Shown here: positions 5,607 through 9,604 of the stretch, in pieces
Layout: every line of letters starts with the position of its first letter
Numbering within the stretch: position 1 is the first letter of the stretch
NCBI GenBank assembly: GCA_003486645.1
Contig: DNGI01000209.1
Span: 1-9,604 of the forward strand
Origin: Cyanobacteria bacterium UBA11370
GTDB taxonomy: Bacteria; Cyanobacteriota; Cyanobacteriia; Cyanobacteriales; Coleofasciculaceae
DNA length: 9,604 bases
Reading direction: 5' to 3'
Position numbers and translations under genes: made by a program
The notes under the pieces: model-generated
What the model saw: only the letters and a program-made list of their open reading frames with translations
What the model was told of the DNA's origin: nothing
The model's database searches: none

Positions 5607-7022
5607 TTAAACTGATTCGACTTTGGGTAGTTCAATTTCTAGGGCAGATTTATTCTGGATTTCCCACGGTGCGGGTTTACGAACTTGTTCCCAAATTGGG
5701 CTATGAAGGGCTTCATCAAGTTCTCTTGCCATCTCAATCATTCCCACATATCCGGCATAAGGATGATGGCGTTCTTGATTAATATCGAGGAACGGAATGC
5801 GAGCTTTTAATGCAGTATATTGATTACGACCCCCTGCGACTAATAAATCAGCTTTTGTCTTTTCAATCACTCGCAATAACTCTTGAGCATTGCCTTTTTC
5901 GAGCATAATTCCATCTTGACCCAATAAGTCTTTAATTCGCGCTTTATCCTCCTCTGTACTTTTCTTTGTACTCGTCGCTACAACGTCCATTCCTAAATCT
6001 TGAGCGGCTGAAATAATCGACCAACTTTTAACACCACCTGTATAAAGCACCATCCGCTTACCTTTAAGTCGGGCGCGATAAGGAACTAATGCATTATTAA
6101 GTGCAGCCGCTTCTTCAACAATTAGTTTTTCCACCCGTTCTTGCAAATCTGCGTCGCCGATTTTCTGGGCAATATTCCGCAAACAGCGATTCATATCGGC
6201 AATGCCATAAAATGACTCTTCAACATAAGGAATGCCATAACTCTCTTCCATCTTCCGCGCCATATTAATTAGCGCTTTCGAGCAAATCATGACATTCAGT
6301 TTGGCACGATGAGCATAACAGACTTCTTGATAACGAGCATCGCCTGTAATTTTAGAAAGTACCCGAATACCGAGCTTTTCAAATAAGGGAAGGACTCCCC
6401 ACAACTCACCCGCGATGTTGTACTCGCCAATTAAATTAATATCGTAGGGCGTGGTAAATTCAGGTTCCGCCGTCCCCACAACATACTCCAGTAACGCTTC
6501 ACCCCCAATGCGGTTGCCTAAGTTTTTACTCCCGACAAAACCAGGGGAATTAATGGGAATAACAGGCGTACCGAATTTTTTAGTGGCAGCTTCACAAACC
6601 GCATTCAAATCATCCCCAATTAATGCCGTAACGCACGTCAAATAAACAAAAACAGCAGCAGGTTGATAACGATTAATGACTTGTGCGATCGCCTTATAAA
6701 GTTTCTTCTCTCCGCCAAAAATAATATCATTTTCGGATAAGTCGGTTGTAAAGCCCATTTTGTAAGTCATGGAACCTGATGAAAGGCTACCACGAGAACC
6801 CCAAGAATTGCCTGCACAAGCAATTGGACCATGAACCAAATGAGCCACATCGGTAATCGGAACTAAGGCAATTGATGCACCATCAAATGCACAGCCACCT
6901 TGAGCCGCCCCAGGTTGAGCTTGTTGTTTGCACGATTTATTTTTGCCTTCTCCTTTTTTATGATTATGTTCGCAACCTGGCTCATTGAGCAGTTCGGTAA
7001 TTTTGCCTTGAGTGAGTTTCAT
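5607..7022 (-). CDS. nifE: NifE, alpha subunit of the FeMo-co scaffold NifEN
   Basis: NifE (471 residues, full length) is the NifD-like partner of NifN in FeMo-cofactor assembly. The cluster-binding cysteines are visible as Cys44 (QGGCAFDGA), Cys69 ([12 protein letters not shown]) and Cys130 ([12 protein letters not shown]), corresponding to Cys37, Cys62 and about Cys124 of Azotobacter NifE. The N-terminal segment carries the extra Cys/His cluster [16 protein letters not shown] (16-31), usual in cyanobacterial Nif[16 protein letters not shown] and the C-terminal [14 protein letters not shown] are strongly conserved. Nitrogenase proper would have a FeMo-co-ligating Cys/His set that is replaced here, as in all NifE. 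The ATG at 7022 has only a weak ribosome-binding match, with a GGATTTT array 20 bases upstream. The 537-bp gap in front may hold a separate promoter. A HIP1 octamer lies at 6685-6692. Confidence 0.97.
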   Translation of the reverse strand: MKLTQGKITELLNEPGCEHNHKKGEGKNKSCKQQAQPGAAQGGCAFDGASIALVPITDVAHLVHGPIACAGNSWGSRGSLSSGSMTYKMGFTTDLSENDIIFGGEKKLYKAIAQVINRYQPAAVFVYLTCVTALIGDDLNAVCEAATKKFGTPVIPINSPGFVGSKNLGNRIGGEALLEYVVGTAEPEFTTPYDINLIGEYNIAGELWGVLPLFEKLGIRVLSKITGDARYQEVCYAHRAKLNVMICSKALINMARKMEESYGIPYVEESFYGIADMNRCLRNIAQKIGDADLQERVEKLIVEEAAALNNALVPYRARLKGKRMVLYTGGVKSWSIISAAQDLGMDVVATSTKKSTEEDKARIKDLLGQDGIMLEKGNAQELLRVIEKTKADLLVAGGRNQYTALKARIPFLDINQERHHPYAGYVGMIEMARELDEALHSPIWEQVRKPAPWEIQNKSALEIELPKVESV

Positions 7023-7042
7023 TTCAGTTACCAGGGTTCATT

Positions 7043-7075
7043 GGATTTTGGATTCTGGATTTTGGATTTTGGATT
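7043..7075. repeat. Heptamer repeat (GGATTTT)4.7 upstream of nifE
   Basis: Three perfect GGATTTT units, one GGATTCT variant and a five-base partial unit, the same copy number as the array before nifN. It ends 20 bases from the nifE ATG. Confidence 0.93.
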
Positions 7076-7221
7076 GTTGCTATGGATGAATTCGGGGGCG
7101 GGGGAGTGAGGGAGAGATTGTTACTTTTTTGACTGTTATTGGGTATAAAGTTGGAAATCTGCTAGAGGTCTGAGTGGTCTTTTCGAGGTGGGTTCGGATG
7201 TTAGGCTATCAGATAGGTATA

Positions 7222-7459
7222 TTTGAGATTGGAACTCGGACTTTTAAGCTTGGAAGTTGGAATTTTAAGCTTAAAAGTTAGAACATTGAGCTTGAATCTC
7301 GAAACTTCGACCTCGGAACTCGGAACATTGAGCTTGAATCTTGAAACATTGACCTCGGAACTCGGAACATTGAGCTTGAATCTCGAAACATTGACCTCGG
7401 AACTCGGAACATTGAGCTTGAATCTCGAAACTTGAACCTTTGTGCTTGAACAACCGAGT
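7222..7459. repeat. Array of 34 in-phase heptamers with a 42-bp higher-order unit
   Basis: The whole stretch can be read in one 7-base phase, consensus roughly TYGGAAC with AT-rich variants such as TTTAAGC and ATTGAGC. Its core is a 42-bp block of six heptamers repeated three times nearly perfectly (7291-7332, 7333-7374, 7375-7416) with half a fourth copy (7417-7437). The left part (7222-7290) is more diverged. The nested period suggests that heptamers multiplied first and the six-unit block was duplicated later. It resembles the short tandemly repeated heptanucleotide (STRR) elements described in filamentous cyanobacteria. Confidence 0.93.
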
Positions 7460-7559
7460 TGAGTAGAGGAATAATAGACTTTGACGGCTTTAAGTCAGTT
7501 ATCAGTGACCCAGCTATCAGCTATTTCTGCTCAATCTTTACAGTTCACTCTTCAACGAA

Positions 7560-7889
7560 CTAGCAAATATATTGAGTAACATCTTCGCCACACACATCAG
7601 CGAGGTAACTTAAGGCACGGAACCGTAAACTAACGAACTCGTCGTAAAGGGGATTGAGTTTGCACAGAGGCGGAATGTGGAAAAGCGGGTGTCCAAAGAG
7701 GGCGATAGTTCTCTCGAACGGACAAGTGCAGGGGATAAGGAAGCAGATAAAATGGGCGATTTTGGCATTATTAATGTCTAGTCCATTCAACCAGTGCCGC
7801 AGAGGATACAGGAGGTCGAAATTGGGTTTGACGGGGGGAACCGGGAGATGATAATGTTGGCTATCCCCGGAGTGGCTAATTGTGGCCAT
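7560..7889 (-). CDS. Mo-dependent nitrogenase C-terminal family small protein
   Basis: This 109-residue protein matches, by recognised motifs, the cyanobacterial family named Mo-dependent nitrogenase C-terminus (Mo-nitro_C), whose function is unknown. The family hallmarks are LRHWLNGLDINNAKIAHFIC (30-49), IPCTCPFER (52-60), LFHIPPLCKLNPLYDE (69-84) and LRFRALSYLADVCGEDV (88-104). Six cysteines (49, 54, 56, 76, 100, 109) are notable for so small a protein and would allow metal or Fe-S binding; that is inference. No signal peptide or clear membrane span is seen. The ATG at 7889 is chosen because AGGAG lies eight bases before it. A GTG at 7895, two codons upstream, sits only two bases from that site. 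The gene follows nifK by 123 bp on the same strand, so co-transcription with nifDK is likely. Confidence 0.87.
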   Translation of the reverse strand: MATISHSGDSQHYHLPVPPVKPNFDLLYPLRHWLNGLDINNAKIAHFICFLIPCTCPFERTIALFGHPLFHIPPLCKLNPLYDEFVSLRFRALSYLADVCGEDVTQYIC

Positions 7890-7897
7890 GACCACTA

Positions 7898-7902
7898 CTC
7901 CT
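7898..7902 (-). promoter_or_regulatory. Ribosome-binding site of the Mo-nitro_C gene
   Basis: AGGAG lies eight bases before the ATG at 7889 but only two before the in-frame GTG at 7895, so it selects the ATG. Confidence 0.75.
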
Positions 7903-7915
7903 GTAAGATGTAAAT

Positions 7916-8003
7916 AGAAGAAGAAGAAAAGGGATGAGGAGAGATTTGAAGGAGGAAAGCAAGGGTAAAGAGCATCACTTCACTTACCCCACTCCCCATC
8001 CCC
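7916..8003. other. Strand-biased spacer after nifK
   Basis: In the transcript this spacer starts with three G4 runs (from 8003 to 7987) just past the nifK stop and continues as a pyrimidine-rich tract (about 7966-7916, with TTC triplets). Only three G4 runs are present, so a three-tetrad quadruplex would need a further run. No classic terminator hairpin is seen, which fits read-through from nifK into the next gene. Confidence 0.5.
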
Positions 8004-8012
8004 AGACAATCG

Positions 8013-9548
8013 TTAGCGAATGAGATCGTAGGAGATATCGGTCTTCGCTGGAATAATCGTGCTGCGATCCAACTCATCAAGGATGCTATTCACAATCCAG
8101 GTGAGCAAATTAATTGCGCCGGAATAACCAATCGTGGCGTAACGGTGTAAGTGATGGCGATCAAACATCGGATAACCAATGCGAATTAAGGGAGTTTTAG
8201 TATCACGCCAGAGGTACTTACCGTAAGAGTTGCCAATTAAGAAGTCAACGGGTTCGGTAAACAGGAGCGATCGCATATGCCACAAATCTTTACCGCCCCA
8301 AACTGTGGCTTGTTGCCCGTAAGGACTGGATTTTAGCAAGGTATTGGCTTCTTCTTCAAAGGTAGGATTGCTATTGGTGACAACGATATGCACAGGTTCC
8401 ACGCCCAACTCTAGCAAGAATTGCAATAATCCCAGTACTAAGTCAGGATCACCATAAAGGGCGGTACGTTTGCCATGCAACCAGGCTTGTGAATCGGTAA
8501 TTGCGTCAACTGCACGTCCTCGTTCGGCTTCTAATTCCCGTGGAATGGGATTACCCGTCGCTTCAGACAATGCCATTAGGAAATCATCCGTTCCTTTAAT
8601 ACCCCAAGGACGATAAACGGCGGTTTTTTGTCCCCATTTTTGTTGGATGTACTCCCGTGTCTTGGTAGTAGAATAAGCTTGCAGAGCAATCGTCGCTTCT
8701 GCATTAATTGAATCCGCCGCCTCTACTAAAGGAGTGCCCCCTTGGTACATCTTGTATTCCCCAATATTCGGAGAATCCAAATTCTCTTCATTATCCCCTA
8801 GCACCGTTGCCTTAACACCCAACCAAGAGGTGAGGCGCTTCAGTTCCCGCAAGTTACCCACGTAGGTTTCAAAACCAGGGATGAAGTTAATCTTACCGTT
8901 GGTGGTTTCTTTCTTCTTGCCTTCAGTAAGATTTAAAAGAATGCCCTTCATCATATTGTCGTAACCCGTAATATGGGAACCAACAAAACTAGGGGTATGG
9001 GCAAACGGAACCGGAAACTCTTGGGGAACCGAACCTTGATTTTTCGCATTGGTAATAAATGCACCCAAGTCATCCCCAATGACTTCTGCCATACAGGTTG
9101 TACACAGCGCAATCATTTTGGGCTTGTAGAGAGAGTAAGCATTCGCTAATCCCTCAATTAAATTCTTCATCCCGCCGAACACCGCTGCATCTTCCGTCAT
9201 CGAACTTGAAACAGCATTGAAGGGTTCTTTAAAGTGGCGGGTAAAGTGGGTGCGGAAATACGCCACGCAACCTTGAGAACCGTGAACAAAGGGCAGAGTG
9301 TCTTCAAAACCAGCCGCAGCGAGAATTGCACCAAGGGGTTGACAGGCTTTTGCCGGGTTAACAGTTAGGGCTTCACGGGCAAAATTCTTTTCCCGATATT
9401 CCCAAGTTTTAGTCCATTCTGCAATCCGTTGTACCTCTTCAGCAGCAGGCATTCCCTCGAATTCTTGCTTCGTTTTAAAGAGTTCCTGATACTCCGGTTG
9501 TTGGAAGAGTTCGGCGTGGTCTTTGATATTGTCTACATTCTGAGCCAT
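8013..9548 (-). CDS. nifK: NifK, nitrogenase MoFe protein beta subunit
   Basis: NifK forms the alpha2beta2 dinitrogenase with NifD; electrons from NifH pass through the P-cluster at the NifD-NifK interface to FeMo-co, where N2 is reduced. At 511 residues it is complete. The beta-side P-cluster ligands are Cys69 (KACQPLGA), Cys94 (VHGSQGC) and Cys152 ([12 protein letters not shown]), with Ser187 ([10 protein letters not shown]) at the position of the redox-switching Ser188 of Azotobacter; the numbering differs by one throughout. [16 protein letters not shown] and [15 protein letters not shown] are further family signatures. The ATG at 9548 has AGGA eight bases upstream. nifD is expected to the right, outside the window. 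A HIP1 octamer lies at 8267-8274. No insertion or excision element is visible in the gene. Confidence 0.98.
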   Translation of the reverse strand: MAQNVDNIKDHAELFQQPEYQELFKTKQEFEGMPAAEEVQRIAEWTKTWEYREKNFAREALTVNPAKACQPLGAILAAAGFEDTLPFVHGSQGCVAYFRTHFTRHFKEPFNAVSSSMTEDAAVFGGMKNLIEGLANAYSLYKPKMIALCTTCMAEVIGDDLGAFITNAKNQGSVPQEFPVPFAHTPSFVGSHITGYDNMMKGILLNLTEGKKKETTNGKINFIPGFETYVGNLRELKRLTSWLGVKATVLGDNEENLDSPNIGEYKMYQGGTPLVEAADSINAEATIALQAYSTTKTREYIQQKWGQKTAVYRPWGIKGTDDFLMALSEATGNPIPRELEAERGRAVDAITDSQAWLHGKRTALYGDPDLVLGLLQFLLELGVEPVHIVVTNSNPTFEEEANTLLKSSPYGQQATVWGGKDLWHMRSLLFTEPVDFLIGNSYGKYLWRDTKTPLIRIGYPMFDRHHLHRYATIGYSGAINLLTWIVNSILDELDRSTIIPAKTDISYDLIR

Positions 9549-9581
9549 GACTGAATTCCTGTTAGTTAGTAATTACGGAAC

Positions 9582-9604
9582 GGGTGAGGGGGTGAGGGGG
9601 TGAG
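9582..9604. repeat. Octamer repeat (GGGGTGAG)n before nifK
   Basis: Two full GGGGTGAG units and a seven-base partial unit reach the right edge and may continue. It lies 33 bp upstream of the nifK start, in the presumed nifD-nifK gap, and unlike the other arrays has an eight-base period. Confidence 0.85.

Larger units (their letters stand above)
7023..7559. other. 537-bp repeat-rich gap between the Mo-nitrogenase-C gene and nifE
   Basis: No credible gene is present. From left to right it holds a GGATTTT array (7043-7075), a G-rich stretch on the plus strand (about 7093-7114), unremarkable AT-rich sequence, the 34-unit heptamer array (7222-7459) and, at about 7495-7530, degenerate CTGATAA-like heptamers. 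Frames open on both strands across the large array are by-products of a 42-base period divisible by three. I see no convincing promoter or NtcA site for nifE on the minus strand. Confidence 0.75.

Noticed and set aside
7023..7221. NtcA-type site or clear -35/-10 promoter for nifE
   Set aside because: No GTA-N8-TAC was found; only weak TATA-like hexamers without a matching -35 element, too poor to annotate.
7223..7453. Open frames on both strands across the heptamer array (70 and 60 residues, with 14-residue repeats resembling a leucine-rich or coiled-coil protein)
   Set aside because: The 42-bp unit is divisible by three, so a repeat without stops is open by construction. No ribosome-binding site precedes either frame and the starts are arbitrary.
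7222..7459. CRISPR array
   Set aside because: The repeats are directly contiguous and no unique spacers separate them; no cas gene is nearby.
7987..8003. G-quadruplex in the mRNA after the nifK stop
   Set aside because: Only three runs of four G are present within a short distance, so a regular three-tetrad quadruplex is not supported by the sequence alone.
7895..8080. Minus-strand 61-codon frame overlapping the end of nifK
   Set aside because: It overlaps conserved nifK codons in another frame, has no family resemblance and only runs into the spacer before the Mo-nitro_C gene.
8013..9548. Developmental excision element or insertion sequence interrupting nif genes
   Set aside because: All nif genes in the window are continuous and full length; no recombinase, transposase or inverted terminal repeats were seen.

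Overview
The window is the downstream half of a cyanobacterial molybdenum-nitrogenase (nif) gene cluster, all of it transcribed from the minus strand (right to left as written). The cyanobacterial assignment rests on four things: the gene order nifK - small Mo-nitrogenase-C gene - nifE - nifN - nifX - DUF269 - DUF683 - nifW - hesA - hesB - fdxH, which is the order known from filamentous cyanobacteria; the plant-type, heterocyst-like ferredoxin FdxH at the end; four HIP1 octamers (GCGATCGC at 2173, 3375, 6685 and 8267); and abundant heptanucleotide tandem repeats of the kind described in filamentous cyanobacteria. Base composition is moderately AT-rich. The genus cannot be fixed from the sequence alone.

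Layout in transcription order. The right edge (9549-9604) is the intergenic region in front of nifK, with an 8-bp G-rich repeat; nifD should lie just outside. nifK (9548-8013) encodes the beta subunit of the MoFe protein with all P-cluster ligands. A small Cys-rich gene of the Mo-dependent nitrogenase C-terminal family (7889-7560) follows. Then comes a 537-bp gene-free gap holding a striking array of 34 in-phase heptamers. nifE (7022-5607) and nifN (5549-4179) encode the scaffold on which the FeMo-cofactor precursor matures. nifX (4125-3721), DUF269 (3613-3140) and the small helical DUF683/Rop-like gene (3062-2826) encode cofactor-handling accessory proteins. nifW, hesA, hesB and fdxH supply MoFe-protein maturation/protection, an E1-like adenylating enzyme, an A-type Fe-S carrier and the electron donor to the Fe protein. 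A hairpin just after fdxH (801-833) probably ends the operon. Beyond it is a 387-bp gap and a small unrecognised minus-strand gene (469-125).

Functionally the cluster combines one catalytic subunit (NifK), FeMo-co assembly (NifE, NifN, NifX, DUF269 and probably DUF683), Fe-S and protein maturation (HesB, HesA, NifW) and electron supply (FdxH). Genes from DUF683 to hesA are tightly packed: DUF683/nifW overlap by four bases, and the hesA ribosome-binding site overlaps the nifW stop.

The most unusual aspect is not a gene. Many intergenic regions carry tandem 7-bp repeats of different sequences: TTATTTG at the left edge, GGATTTT-like at four places, GGTTGTT before DUF269, and TYGGAAC-like between the small Mo-nitrogenase-C gene and nifE. 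Three of these arrays lie against, or within a few bases of, start codons (nifN, DUF269, DUF683) that have no recognisable Shine-Dalgarno sequence. No new defence, toxin or mobile system was found.
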